A stretch of 64,000 nt of DNA from Mycobacterium bohemicum DSM 44277 (GTDB lineage: Bacteria > Actinomycetota > Actinomycetes > Mycobacteriales > Mycobacteriaceae), in assembly GCF_001053185.1 (NCBI RefSeq), contig NZ_CSTD01000002.1, positions 379,577 to 443,576 on the forward strand, in the 5' to 3' direction. Below the pieces are notes generated by a model. That model did not search any database, was not told the DNA's origin, and was given only the letters and a program-made list of their open reading frames with translations. Both the position numbers and the translations under genes were made by a program. Below, piece by piece: positions 31,405-40,663 of the stretch (its first letter is position 1; every line of letters begins with the position of its first letter).

Positions 31405-33171
31405 GTGGACGCACGAGCGCAGCTATCGCAGTTGGGTCCGGAGGCGCGCGACGTGCTGGCGCACCGAATCAGGAGCGTGCTGAAGGCCGATGCCGTCACT
31501 CCGGCGTACGACGTCGCGATCATCGGGGGCGGCGTCGCGGGCTTGACTCTGGCGCTCGAACTCCGCAAGGCACGTCCGCAAACGCGCATCGTCATCGTCT
31601 CGCCCACCGCGCACCCGGTGCCCGAGATCACCCACACGGTCGGCGAGTCGACGGTCGAGGTTTCCGCCCATTATCTGCGGGACCGCCTCGGCCTGACCGA
31701 CCATTTGCAAACCTCGCAGATCCGCAAGATGGGCTTGCGAATGTTTTTCACCCACGATGGAAACGCCGATATTGCGCAGCGAGTGGAACTCGGGAGTTCC
31801 GCATTCGTCCCTCAGGTGACCTATCAAATCGACCGCGGGAGATTGGAGAACGAGCTCAATCGCCGTTGCACGGCGGAAGGCATCGGGAGCGTTTCGGGCC
31901 GCGCCGTCTCCGTCGAATTCGGTCCCGGCGGTCGGGCGAGCACGGTTTCGCTCCAGAGCGGCGACACCGTCACCGGCATTTCTACTCGTTGGGTGGTCGA
32001 CGCGTCGGGACGGAACCGGACGCTGCCCAGAAAGCTGGGGCTCGTGCGCGCCAACGACCACAACTGCAATGCCGTGTGGCTGCGTGTGGCAACGGAAATA
32101 GACGTCGGCCAGTGGAGCGATGACCCGAATTGGCGGGGGCGCCTCATCGAGGGTGACCGTGCCATGTCCACCAATCACCTGATGGGCGAGGGCTACTGGG
32201 TGTGGCTGATCCGGCTCCCGTCCGGGTCCACCAGCGTCGGCATCGTGGCCGACCCGGCGGTTCATGAATTCGACCGGTTCAACACCCTCGCCAAAGCCCT
32301 GTCGTGGATGCGCGAGTTCGAGCCCCAGTGCGCTGCGGTCCTGGCCGAGCACGAGCACCTGATCAAGGACTTCAGGGTGATGAAGAACTACAGCCACGGC
32401 GCCACGAAGGTCTACGACGGCCGTGACCGCTGGTGTCTCACCGGAGACTCCGGGGTCTTCCTGGATCCGCTGTATTCGTCGGGACTGGACCTCGTGGCAA
32501 TCGGCAACGGCCTCATCACCGACATGATCACCCGCGAACTCGACGGTGAGGACGTCGTGGCACGGTCGGCGGTCAGCGACTCACTATTTCGCTCCCTCAC
32601 CGACATGTGGCTCGCCGTGTACTGCGACCAGTACCCGCTGATGGGTTCGCCGGTTGTGATGTCGGCGAAGGTGATCTGGGACATCGCGTTCTACTGGGGT
32701 TTCGTGGGCATTCTCTACCGCAACGGTCGGTTCGTCAGCGTCGCCGACGATCCTGCGGTCGTGCCGCACCTGGAAGGGCTCATCAATCTCAGCAACCGCA
32801 TGCAACGGTTCTTCCGGGAATGGGCCGCGGTCGAGGACGCGCGTCCGTCGGCGCGATTCGTCGATCTGTACTCGCCCCTGAACTTCATGGTGACGCTGCA
32901 CACGGCGATGATGGGCGAAGCCCCCGACTTCCTGGCTCAGTTCGAGGCCAACTCTCGGCTGTTGCACCAGCTTGCGGGCCAGCTGGCCGAGACTGTGGTC
33001 TCGGAGAAGAGTGGTCGGTTTGCCGACGATGACATCATGAGGCAGGCGCAGGCCTGGCAGCGCGACGACTTCCTGCGAGAGCTGCGAACCGTCTACCGCC
33101 ACGAGCAGACCCACAACCCGATCAGCCAAGACTGGATTCTCGGCGCCGTACCCGCACTCGAATTCAATTGA
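31405..33171 (+). CDS. Flavin-dependent halogenase-like FAD monooxygenase
   Basis: A 588-residue flavoprotein of the tryptophan/phenol halogenase superfamily. The FAD dinucleotide motif GGGVAG is at residues 41-46, GES at 80-82 and GDSGVFLDPLYSSGLDLV near 350, a typical halogenase-like segment. Lys108 (SQIRKMGLRMFF) aligns by eye with the catalytic lysine that forms the N-chloro/hypohalite intermediate. The WxWxIP motif that usually distinguishes halogenases from monooxygenases reads WVWLIRLP at 265-272: the proline position is Arg. It may therefore be a halogenase variant or a hydroxylase. GTG 31405 is chosen for its strong ribosome-binding site; a TTG at 31360 is in frame. The PKS gene starts 109 nt downstream on the same strand. 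Confidence 0.75.
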   Translation: MDARAQLSQLGPEARDVLAHRIRSVLKADAVTPAYDVAIIGGGVAGLTLALELRKARPQTRIVIVSPTAHPVPEITHTVGESTVEVSAHYLRDRLGLTDHLQTSQIRKMGLRMFFTHDGNADIAQRVELGSSAFVPQVTYQIDRGRLENELNRRCTAEGIGSVSGRAVSVEFGPGGRASTVSLQSGDTVTGISTRWVVDASGRNRTLPRKLGLVRANDHNCNAVWLRVATEIDVGQWSDDPNWRGRLIEGDRAMSTNHLMGEGYWVWLIRLPSGSTSVGIVADPAVHEFDRFNTLAKALSWMREFEPQCAAVLAEHEHLIKDFRVMKNYSHGATKVYDGRDRWCLTGDSGVFLDPLYSSGLDLVAIGNGLITDMITRELDGEDVVARSAVSDSLFRSLTDMWLAVYCDQYPLMGSPVVMSAKVIWDIAFYWGFVGILYRNGRFVSVADDPAVVPHLEGLINLSNRMQRFFREWAAVEDARPSARFVDLYSPLNFMVTLHTAMMGEAPDFLAQFEANSRLLHQLAGQLAETVVSEKSGRFADDDIMRQAQAWQRDDFLRELRTVYRHEQTHNPISQDWILGAVPALEFN

Positions 33172-33280
33172 CCCGCCTGACCTTTGCGCATGTCCCCGAT
33201 CTGGATGCACCACGTCGGCGGCACCGCGGCGCGCGTCACCGGCGGAGGGCGCAGGCGCGTCCCGGTGCGAAAGGATGAAC

Positions 33281-36200
33281 ATGCCCGCTGACCAAGGCAT
33301 TCGCGAGCCGCTGGCGATCGTCGGAATCGGGTGCCAGTTCCCCGGCGGCGCCAACACCCCGGAGAGTTACTGGAGCTTACTACGCGACGGGACCGATGCC
33401 ACCTGCACGGTCCCCGAAACACGTTGGAACGCCGAGAAATACTACGATCCGAATCCGGCGAAAGTCGGCAAGATGGTGACGCGACGCGGCGGGTTCCTCA
33501 GCCAGATCGATCAATTCGACCCCCAGTTCTTCGGTATCTCCCCTCGGGAGGCGAACCTCCTCGATCCGCAGCAACGCCTGCTGCTGCAGACCACGTGGGA
33601 AGCCCTGGAAGACGGCGGGATACCGGCGGACAGTCTGGCGGGCACCGACGTCGGCGTGTTCGTCGGCGGCTTCACTCTCGACTACCAACTCCTGCAGAAT
33701 CAAGGTCGCACCAGCCGCTACCGGTTCAAGACCCATTCCTCCACGGGAATGATGATGACCATGCTGGCGAACCGGATCTCGTATGCCTTCGATTTCCGCG
33801 GCCCGAGCATGACAGTCGACACGGCATGTTCGAGTTCGCTGGTCGCGGTGCACCTTGCCGCGCTGAGCATCTGGAACGGCGAATGCGAAATCGCGCTGGC
33901 CGGTGGCGTCAACATCATGGTCGGCCCCAACACCGCCATCGCCGAATCGAAGAGCGGTTTTCTCAGTCCGGAGGGGCGCTGCAAGGCTTTTGACGATTCC
34001 GCGGACGGATATGCACGCGGCGAAGGCGGCGCCGTCGTCGTCATCAAGCCCCTCCAGCGGGCGCTGGACGACGGCGACGAGATCTATGCACAGATCCTCG
34101 GCACGGCCGTGTCCCAGGACGGTCACACCGACAGCATCACCGTCCCCAGTCCGCAGGCGCAGGAGGCGGCGATCACCACCGCCCTGCGCCGAGCGGGCGT
34201 TCGACCCAACGACGTCGGCTATGTTGAGGCGCACGGCACCGGAACGCCGGTCGGTGACCCCATCGAAGTCCGGGCCCTCGCCGGCGCGCTCGCCGCGGAG
34301 CGGCCGGCGGCCCAACCGCTGCTGATCGGATCGGTGAAAACAAACATCGGCCATCTCGAGGCCGGCGCCGGGGTGGCCGGATTGATCAAGGCGGCGCTGG
34401 TGGTCAAGCACGGCCACATCCCGGCGAACCTTCATTTCACAACCCCGAACAGCCGAATCTCGCTGGACGACTTGAGGATCGACATTCCCCGGACCGGCCG
34501 CCCCTTTCCCGGCGCCGGGCGCCGTATCGCGGGGGTCAACTCGTTCGGCTTCGGCGGCACCAACGCCCACGTCGTGCTCGCGGAGCCGCCCGCCCCGGTT
34601 GACGCCCCGGACACCAACGATTCCCCGGCACCGCTGGCGGTACTGCCGATCTCGGCCCGCAGCGAGGAAGCGTTGGTGGCGACGGCCGACCGGCTGGCCC
34701 GACACCTGAGCGAACACCCCGGCCTCGCACTGCCGGATTTCGGCTACACCCTGAGCCGGCGCCGCTCACACATGAACTATCGCCGCACTTTAGTCGCGGG
34801 CAGCATGGCCGAGGCGCGAGAACAACTGCAAGCCCTCGCCGAGAGCGGGCGGAGTCCGGCGGGCCGCACGCCGGCCACGGCGCCGAAGGTGGCGTTCGTC
34901 TGTACCGGGATGGGCCCCCAGTGGTGGGGGATGTGCCGTGGACTGCTCGACGTCTATCCCGCCTTCACCGAGAGCATCGAGCGCACCGCTCGCGAGCTGT
35001 CACGCTACACCGACTGGTCACTGCTCGACGAGCTCAACGCCGACGAAACCCGTTCTCGGATGGACGATACCGATGTCGCGCAGCCCGCCAACTTTGCCGT
35101 GCAGATCGCCCTTGCCGAGCAATTCGGCCACTTCGGGATCAACCCCGGCGCCGTGGTCGGACACAGCGCCGGTGAGGTCGCCGCCCACTACCTGGCCGGA
35201 CTCCTCACATTCGAGCAAGCCGTCCGGGTGATCTATCACCGAAGCCGGCTTCAGCAACGCACGAGCGGGCTGGGCCGGATGCTCGCGGTCGGCCTCAACG
35301 CCGAGGCGCTCATGCAGACCCTCGACGAGACGACGCTCGCCGACCTGGGTCGGCGGATATCCATTGCGGCGGTGAACAGCCCGACGGCGGTCACCGTCGC
35401 GGGCGACGGGGAAGCCCTCGACGACATCGCCCGCCGGCTCGACGACCGGAAGGTCTTCAACCGATTCCTCACCGTGAAGGTGCCGTATCACACCCACTAC
35501 ATGGACGCGGTGAAAGACGACCTCTACGCGTCGTTGGAGGGCCTGTCGTCGTCGGCGGCGACGATCCCGCTGTACTCGACGGTGACCGGCGAGCGGTTGG
35601 ACCGATACGCCGCCGGCGCCGCGTACTGGTGGCAGAACACCCGCGCCACCGTCCTTTTCGAGTCCGCGATGCGCCGGATGCTGGACGACGGGTACACCCA
35701 TTTCGTCGAACTGGGCCCGCATCCCGTGCTGGCCACGTCGATCGTCGAGATAGCCGCCTCCCAGCAGGCGGACGTGGTGGTCCTGGCCGCCCAGCGGCGC
35801 AACGAGGACGATGGTCGCACGTTGATGAACTGTGTCGGCGCACTGCACTGTCACGGCCAACCGGTCGATTGGGAAGCGCTGTACCCCCGACGGGGCGCAC
35901 GGCTGGTCAAGTTGCCGTTGTATCCATGGCAGTCCAAGCGGTACTGGAACGAAACCCAGGAGGCCGTGGAGGACCTGCACTACGACCCGGTGCATCCATT
36001 GCTGGGCCAATCCGTGAGCGCCGTGCACCCGACCTGGGAAGTCGAACTGAGCGCCGCCGGCGTTCCCTTCCTCGCGGATCACCGGGTGCAGGGAAGCGTC
36101 CTGCTGCCCGGGGCGGTGTACATCGAGATGGCCCTGGCCGCCGCGGCCGAGTGCTACGGATCGGCAGACCACAGCGTCGACAAGCTCACGCTGCACCGGG

Positions 36201-38803
36201 CCTTGATCCTCGATGACACCTGCGATCCCGTGCTGCGGACCACCCTCGACGAGAAAACGGGCGCAGTGGAATTCGCGGCGTTCACGGCGACGGCCGGTGG
36301 CGACCTGAAGTGGACCATAACGGCGACAGCGGAGCTCAACACGCTGTCCAGGGCGCCCCGGCGGGTCGGCACACCCGCCGCGGCGGGGCAGGTCACGACG
36401 ATCGACGGAGAGCAGTTCTACAGCCGCACCCGAGCCGTGGGGCTGGCGTACGGCGACGCATTCCGGGCCGTCACCGGCGTCATCGCGGGAGACGGCTGGG
36501 CGACCGCCCGGCTGGCCGTTCCCGCGCCGCTCGCCGGCGAACTCGACACGTACCGGTTCCATCCGGCCCTCATCGACGGCGCGTTTCAGACGCTCCTCGG
36601 CACACCTCTTCTCGGATCCGAGGCATCGGAGAGCGCCTACCTTCCCGTGCGGATCCGCAACAGCGCCGTCTACGGTCCGCCCCAAGAGGACATGACCGTT
36701 CACGTGCGCGTCCTGTCCGCGGGCGAGGACGAGATCGAAAGCGACATCACCATCGCCGGCCGCGACGGCGAGCCGCTCGCTGTCTTCAACGGCTTCACGG
36801 TGCAATCCCTGAGCGCCTCGTCGCGCACGTCGCCCGAACGCGTCGACAGGGGGCTCCTCGAGGTTGAATGGGTCGAATGCCCCGACACCCTGCACACGGC
36901 GACCGCCGCGGGCGAATCCTCGTGGCTGGTCTTCCTCGACGCCGGCGGGTTCGGGACAACGCTCGCCGACGAGATGCGCCGCAACGGCCAGCGGGTCCGC
37001 ACCGTTGCGCATGATGCCGTCGGCGCCCTGACCCAACTCGACGGAGGGTACGCGCTCAACCCGCGCCAGCCCCAACAGCTGCATCAGCTCATCGAAAAGC
37101 ACCTCGACGTCGAGGGCAACCTCGACGGGATCATCGACTGCTGGCCGCTGGACATCCGCGCCGACGCCGAAACGAACGAGGACATCGGCGTTTTCGCGAT
37201 ACTGCGCCTGCTGAAGTCCCTCGCAGAACGCGACACCGTTTCGCCCCGCCTGTACCTGGTGACCGCCAACGCTCAACCGGTACTGCCGCACGAATCGCCG
37301 GCCGTCGAGCAAGCGGCCATCTGGGGACTCGGCCGCGTCGTCGGCCACCAGGAATTCGTCAAGCACTGGGGCGGGCTCATCGACATCGACGGCGCCGGCG
37401 ATCGCGAGACCGCCGCGCTCGCCTGCGAACACATTCTGGATGACGGCGGCGAGGATCAAATCGCCATCCGGGGGAGCGCGACGCTCGTGCCGCGGCTGCG
37501 CCCGAGCAGCGGCCTCACCAAACCCTTCCCGACCAAACTCACGCCCGACGCGACCTACGTCGTCACCGGCGGGGCCGGAGCGCTGGGCCGCGTCGTCACG
37601 ACCTACCTCGCCGAGCGCGGGGCGCGGCATATCGCCCTGCTGTGCCGAAGCGAGATCCCCCCCAGGAGCCGCTGGGCGCCGCTTGCCGATGACGACCCAC
37701 ATCGGCCGACGATCAACGCGATCCGCAAAGCCGAACGCCTCGGCGCTCGCGTGACGATCGCGAGCGTCGATGTCACCGACGCCGATCAGGTCAAGACGTG
37801 GTTGGACAACCACATTCGTGAGGGGGGCCCGCCGGTCCGCGGCATCGTGCACGCCGCCGGGTCCGTCGACGACCAACTCCTGGTGAACATGACCGAATCC
37901 GCCTTCTCCTCGGTGATGGCCCCGAAGATCAAGGGCACTCGCGTGCTCCACGAAACCTTCCTGGGGCACGACCTCGAATTCTTCGTCATGTTCGGGTCCG
38001 CGGGGTCGATCATCGCGTCGCCCGGTCAAGGCAACTACGCCGCAGCCAACGCGTACCTCGACGCCTTTGCGCACTACCGGCGCGCACTCGGACTGCCGGC
38101 TCTCACGATCGGGTGGGGCCCTTGGTCGGTCGGCATGGTCGAACAGCTCCACCTGGAGACGATCTACGAACAGCGCGGGATCGAGCTCATCACGCCCGCC
38201 GCGGGTACCCAGATCCTCGACCGGCTCATCAACCAGAAGCTCGCCACCGTCACCGCGATCAGCGCCGACTGGGCTCGGGTCCGGCGCGGGCTCGGGGGAC
38301 AGTTGCCGCAGATGTTCTCCGAGCTGGGGGTAGCCGAATCATCGTGCGACGCCACCGATTCGGCGTCTTCGGTACTCGAACTGCTCGCGGCGTGCCCGGA
38401 GGCCGACAGGTTCGGCCTGGTCGCGCGACAGGTTCGCCAGGTCGTCTCCGCCGTATTCGATCTCGCCGTCACCGAAATCGGGCCCGACGACGCCCTCGAC
38501 GACCTCGGCCTGGATTCAATGATGGCAATGGATTTCAGGGCCAGGATCAGCGCGCTGTTCGCCGTCGACCTGCCGGTGCTGGAGTTGCTGCGGGGTGTCA
38601 GCGTGAATTCACTTGCCCTTCGGATACTCGCCGAGCTCCAACCGGCCCGCGCCGACCCGCCCGCCGTCACCGCGCCGGCGCCCGCGGCTGCCGATGATGT
38701 CGACCGGTTGCTCCTCGAACTGTCCGAGGACGAGCTACGAAAAGTGCTGGCGGACCTGGAAATGGGGCCCGTCGATCAGGACTCCGGAGCGGCGCACCCG
38801 TGA
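33281..38803 (+). CDS. Type I polyketide synthase, KS-AT-DH-KR-ACP
   Basis: A 1840-residue single-module synthase. KS (about 8-430) has the full triad C183, H318, H358. AT (about 545-850) has catalytic S629 in GHSAGE, and its specificity tetrapeptide reads VPYH at 734-737, closer to malonyl-type HAFH than methylmalonyl-type YASH. DH (about 890-1185) is apparently active, with H934 in HRVQGSVLLP and D1099 in DGAFQ. KR (about 1425-1640) has GGAGALG, S1573, Y1586 and a VDD motif of B-type. ACP carries S1746 in LGLDSMMAMDF. No enoylreductase, methyltransferase, loading domain or thioesterase is seen. The acidic helical C-terminus could be a docking segment. The organisation is like partially reducing, possibly iterative PKSs (6-MSA type). 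ATG 33281 follows AAAGGA; ATG 33275 is less well placed. Confidence 0.92.
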   Translation: MPADQGIREPLAIVGIGCQFPGGANTPESYWSLLRDGTDATCTVPETRWNAEKYYDPNPAKVGKMVTRRGGFLSQIDQFDPQFFGISPREANLLDPQQRLLLQTTWEALEDGGIPADSLAGTDVGVFVGGFTLDYQLLQNQGRTSRYRFKTHSSTGMMMTMLANRISYAFDFRGPSMTVDTACSSSLVAVHLAALSIWNGECEIALAGGVNIMVGPNTAIAESKSGFLSPEGRCKAFDDSADGYARGEGGAVVVIKPLQRALDDGDEIYAQILGTAVSQDGHTDSITVPSPQAQEAAITTALRRAGVRPNDVGYVEAHGTGTPVGDPIEVRALAGALAAERPAAQPLLIGSVKTNIGHLEAGAGVAGLIKAALVVKHGHIPANLHFTTPNSRISLDDLRIDIPRTGRPFPGAGRRIAGVNSFGFGGTNAHVVLAEPPAPVDAPDTNDSPAPLAVLPISARSEEALVATADRLARHLSEHPGLALPDFGYTLSRRRSHMNYRRTLVAGSMAEAREQLQALAESGRSPAGRTPATAPKVAFVCTGMGPQWWGMCRGLLDVYPAFTESIERTARELSRYTDWSLLDELNADETRSRMDDTDVAQPANFAVQIALAEQFGHFGINPGAVVGHSAGEVAAHYLAGLLTFEQAVRVIYHRSRLQQRTSGLGRMLAVGLNAEALMQTLDETTLADLGRRISIAAVNSPTAVTVAGDGEALDDIARRLDDRKVFNRFLTVKVPYHTHYMDAVKDDLYASLEGLSSSAATIPLYSTVTGERLDRYAAGAAYWWQNTRATVLFESAMRRMLDDGYTHFVELGPHPVLATSIVEIAASQQADVVVLAAQRRNEDDGRTLMNCVGALHCHGQPVDWEALYPRRGARLVKLPLYPWQSKRYWNETQEAVEDLHYDPVHPLLGQSVSAVHPTWEVELSAAGVPFLADHRVQGSVLLPGAVYIEMALAAAAECYGSADHSVDKLTLHRALILDDTCDPVLRTTLDEKTGAVEFAAFTATAGGDLKWTITATAELNTLSRAPRRVGTPAAAGQVTTIDGEQFYSRTRAVGLAYGDAFRAVTGVIAGDGWATARLAVPAPLAGELDTYRFHPALIDGAFQTLLGTPLLGSEASESAYLPVRIRNSAVYGPPQEDMTVHVRVLSAGEDEIESDITIAGRDGEPLAVFNGFTVQSLSASSRTSPERVDRGLLEVEWVECPDTLHTATAAGESSWLVFLDAGGFGTTLADEMRRNGQRVRTVAHDAVGALTQLDGGYALNPRQPQQLHQLIEKHLDVEGNLDGIIDCWPLDIRADAETNEDIGVFAILRLLKSLAERDTVSPRLYLVTANAQPVLPHESPAVEQAAIWGLGRVVGHQEFVKHWGGLIDIDGAGDRETAALACEHILDDGGEDQIAIRGSATLVPRLRPSSGLTKPFPTKLTPDATYVVTGGAGALGRVVTTYLAERGARHIALLCRSEIPPRSRWAPLADDDPHRPTINAIRKAERLGARVTIASVDVTDADQVKTWLDNHIREGGPPVRGIVHAAGSVDDQLLVNMTESAFSSVMAPKIKGTRVLHETFLGHDLEFFVMFGSAGSIIASPGQGNYAAANAYLDAFAHYRRALGLPALTIGWGPWSVGMVEQLHLETIYEQRGIELITPAAGTQILDRLINQKLATVTAISADWARVRRGLGGQLPQMFSELGVAESSCDATDSASSVLELLAACPEADRFGLVARQVRQVVSAVFDLAVTEIGPDDALDDLGLDSMMAMDFRARISALFAVDLPVLELLRGVSVNSLALRILAELQPARADPPAVTAPAPAAADDVDRLLLELSEDELRKVLADLEMGPVDQDSGAAHP

Positions 38804-38834
38804 AACGCCCGCACCCGCCGATGTGGCGGCGGCG

Positions 38835-39689
38835 ATGATGACGAGCGTCGATCGTTGCGGCGCGGTGCAGGTTCGGGGCCTGTCGAAGGCCTACGGGCAG
38901 ATCCAGGCCGTGCGCGACCTTGACCTCGATGTCGGCTATGGCGAAATCTTCGCGATCCTGGGGCCCAACGGCGCGGGCAAGTCGACGACCATAGAGATCC
39001 TGGAAGGCCACCGAAACCGCGACTCCGGACACGTGCGCGTCCTGGGCGAAGATCCCGGGACCGCCGGTCGAAGTTGGCGCGCCAAGATCGGGATAGTCCT
39101 CCAGGAGGCCAGCGACGCCGGGATGCTGACGGTGTCGGAAACCGTGCGGATGTTCACCAAGTCGTATGGCAGGGCTCGGGCCCCCGAGGACGTGCTCGGC
39201 CTCGTCGGGCTCACCCCGGCCGCCGAATCGAAGGTCAGGACACTGTCGGGAGGGCAGCGTCGTCGTCTCGATGTGGCGCTGGGCATCATCGGCATGCCCG
39301 AGTTGCTCTTTCTGGACGAACCCACAACGGGATTCGATCCAGACGCCAGGCGACGATTCTGGGATCTGATCAGGCAGTTGGCGAACGACGGCACGACCAT
39401 CCTGCTGACCACTCATTACCTGGAGGAGGCCGCCGCACTGGCGGATCGGGTCGCGGTCCTCGCCGACGGCAAGGTGGTGGCGGTCGACTCGCCGGAAAGG
39501 CTTATCGGGTACGTGAACTCGGCCGCGACGGTCCGCTGGGTGGAGGGGGACCAGATCCATGTCGAACAGACCGATCACCCGACTGAACTGATCCGGCGGC
39601 GGTCGAGGGACGGCGCGGAACTGGCGCAGCTGACGGTCTCCCGACCGACGCTTGAAGACGCGTACCTGCACCTGATCGGACTCGCGTGA
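38835..39689 (+). CDS. ABC-2 exporter ATP-binding protein (DrrA/CcmA-like)
   Basis: A 284-residue ATPase of the drug/natural-product exporter class. Walker A is GPNGAGKST, the Q-loop is IGIVLQEAS, the signature is LSGGQRRRLDVALG, Walker B is LLFLDEPTTGFD and the H-loop is LLTTHYLEEA. The C-terminal extension (TVRWVEGDQIHVEQTDHPTE) is typical of DrrA-type subunits. It begins 31 nt after the PKS stop and overlaps the permease gene, so it probably exports the PKS product. ATG 38835 or 38838 are both possible starts. Confidence 0.85.
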   Translation: MMTSVDRCGAVQVRGLSKAYGQIQAVRDLDLDVGYGEIFAILGPNGAGKSTTIEILEGHRNRDSGHVRVLGEDPGTAGRSWRAKIGIVLQEASDAGMLTVSETVRMFTKSYGRARAPEDVLGLVGLTPAAESKVRTLSGGQRRRLDVALGIIGMPELLFLDEPTTGFDPDARRRFWDLIRQLANDGTTILLTTHYLEEAAALADRVAVLADGKVVAVDSPERLIGYVNSAATVRWVEGDQIHVEQTDHPTELIRRRSRDGAELAQLTVSRPTLEDAYLHLIGLA

Positions 39690-40564
39690 TGGGCATCGAC
39701 CAAGTCCGCAGGTCCACGCCGGCATCGGCATCGGCATCGGCGTCGGCGTCAGAATCGGCGGCGGCGTCGCCGCTCCCCACCCCGCTGCGCATCGGGTTGT
39801 CGCGAGTCGTGCCCGAGCTGAAGATGTTCTACCGCCGCCCGGAGCAGGTGGTGCTGACGTTTTCGATGCCCGCCGTGATCGGCATTTTGCTGGGTTCGAT
39901 CTTTTCGACGAAGCTGCCCAACACCGGTACCAGTACCGGCGCCGTCATCGCGGCGAGCATCCTGGCTTACGGCATTCTCTCGACGTCGTTCATCAACCTC
40001 GGCATCAGCATTGCGGCCGACCGCGACACCGGCGCCCTACGGCGACTTCGCGGCACGCCGACGACGGCGTCGTCATATTTCATCGGGAAGATCGTCCTGG
40101 TTGCCGTCGCCAGCCTCGCCGAGGCGGTCGTTCTCCTCTCGGTGGGTGTCATCGTCTTCAAACTCCGCCTACCCACAGACGCTTTCGGCTGGTTCACGCT
40201 CACCTGGGTGTTCGTGCTGGGAATCGTCAGTTGTTCGCTGCTGGGCATTTTCGTCAGCAACCTGGCGAGCAACGCGGTTTCCGCCGCCGTCATCACGAAC
40301 GGCCCGGCGGTCGCCCTGCAGTTCGTGTCGGGCACGTACGTGCCGCTGATGGCGTTGCCGAATTGGATGCTGATACTGGGCTCGTTGTTCCCCGTCAAGT
40401 GGATGGCCCAGGGGTTCCGGTCGGTGCTGTTACCGCCCGACATGGCCGCCTTCGAACCGGCCGGCAGTTGGGAACACTGGACGACGTTTCTCGTGCTGGC
40501 CGCGTGGAGTGTCGGCGGGTTGATCGCCTGCCTGCGGGTGTTCCGTTGGTCGGAGAGGCGATGA
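39689..40564 (+). CDS. ABC-2 type exporter permease (DrrB-like)
   Basis: A 291-residue ABC-2 membrane protein with six hydrophobic segments and the family motif RDTGALRRLRGTPTTASSYF. The N-terminal 30 residues are a low-complexity Ala/Ser run (about residues 8-24) made from a hexanucleotide GCATCG/GCGTCG microsatellite at 39720-39755. ATG 39689 overlaps the ATPase stop (TGATG). With the preceding ATPase it forms a complete two-component exporter. It is the last gene that can be linked to the PKS by coupling. Confidence 0.85.
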   Translation: MGIDQVRRSTPASASASASASESAAASPLPTPLRIGLSRVVPELKMFYRRPEQVVLTFSMPAVIGILLGSIFSTKLPNTGTSTGAVIAASILAYGILSTSFINLGISIAADRDTGALRRLRGTPTTASSYFIGKIVLVAVASLAEAVVLLSVGVIVFKLRLPTDAFGWFTLTWVFVLGIVSCSLLGIFVSNLASNAVSAAVITNGPAVALQFVSGTYVPLMALPNWMLILGSLFPVKWMAQGFRSVLLPPDMAAFEPAGSWEHWTTFLVLAAWSVGGLIACLRVFRWSERR

Positions 40565-40663
40565 GCCGGCCGACGTCGGGGTGCCCGCGTCAGGGCCTTT
40601 AGGCCACCCGAACGGGGACTTGTGGCTGCTGACATGCTGCTGCGGCGCTCCTAACGTTGTGCC

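Noticed and set aside
35018..38152. Very long open frame antisense to the PKS
   Set aside because: Mirror of GC-rich codon usage on the sense strand; low-complexity Arg/Gly/Asp/Gln composition and no recognisable domain, whereas the sense strand has all PKS catalytic residues.
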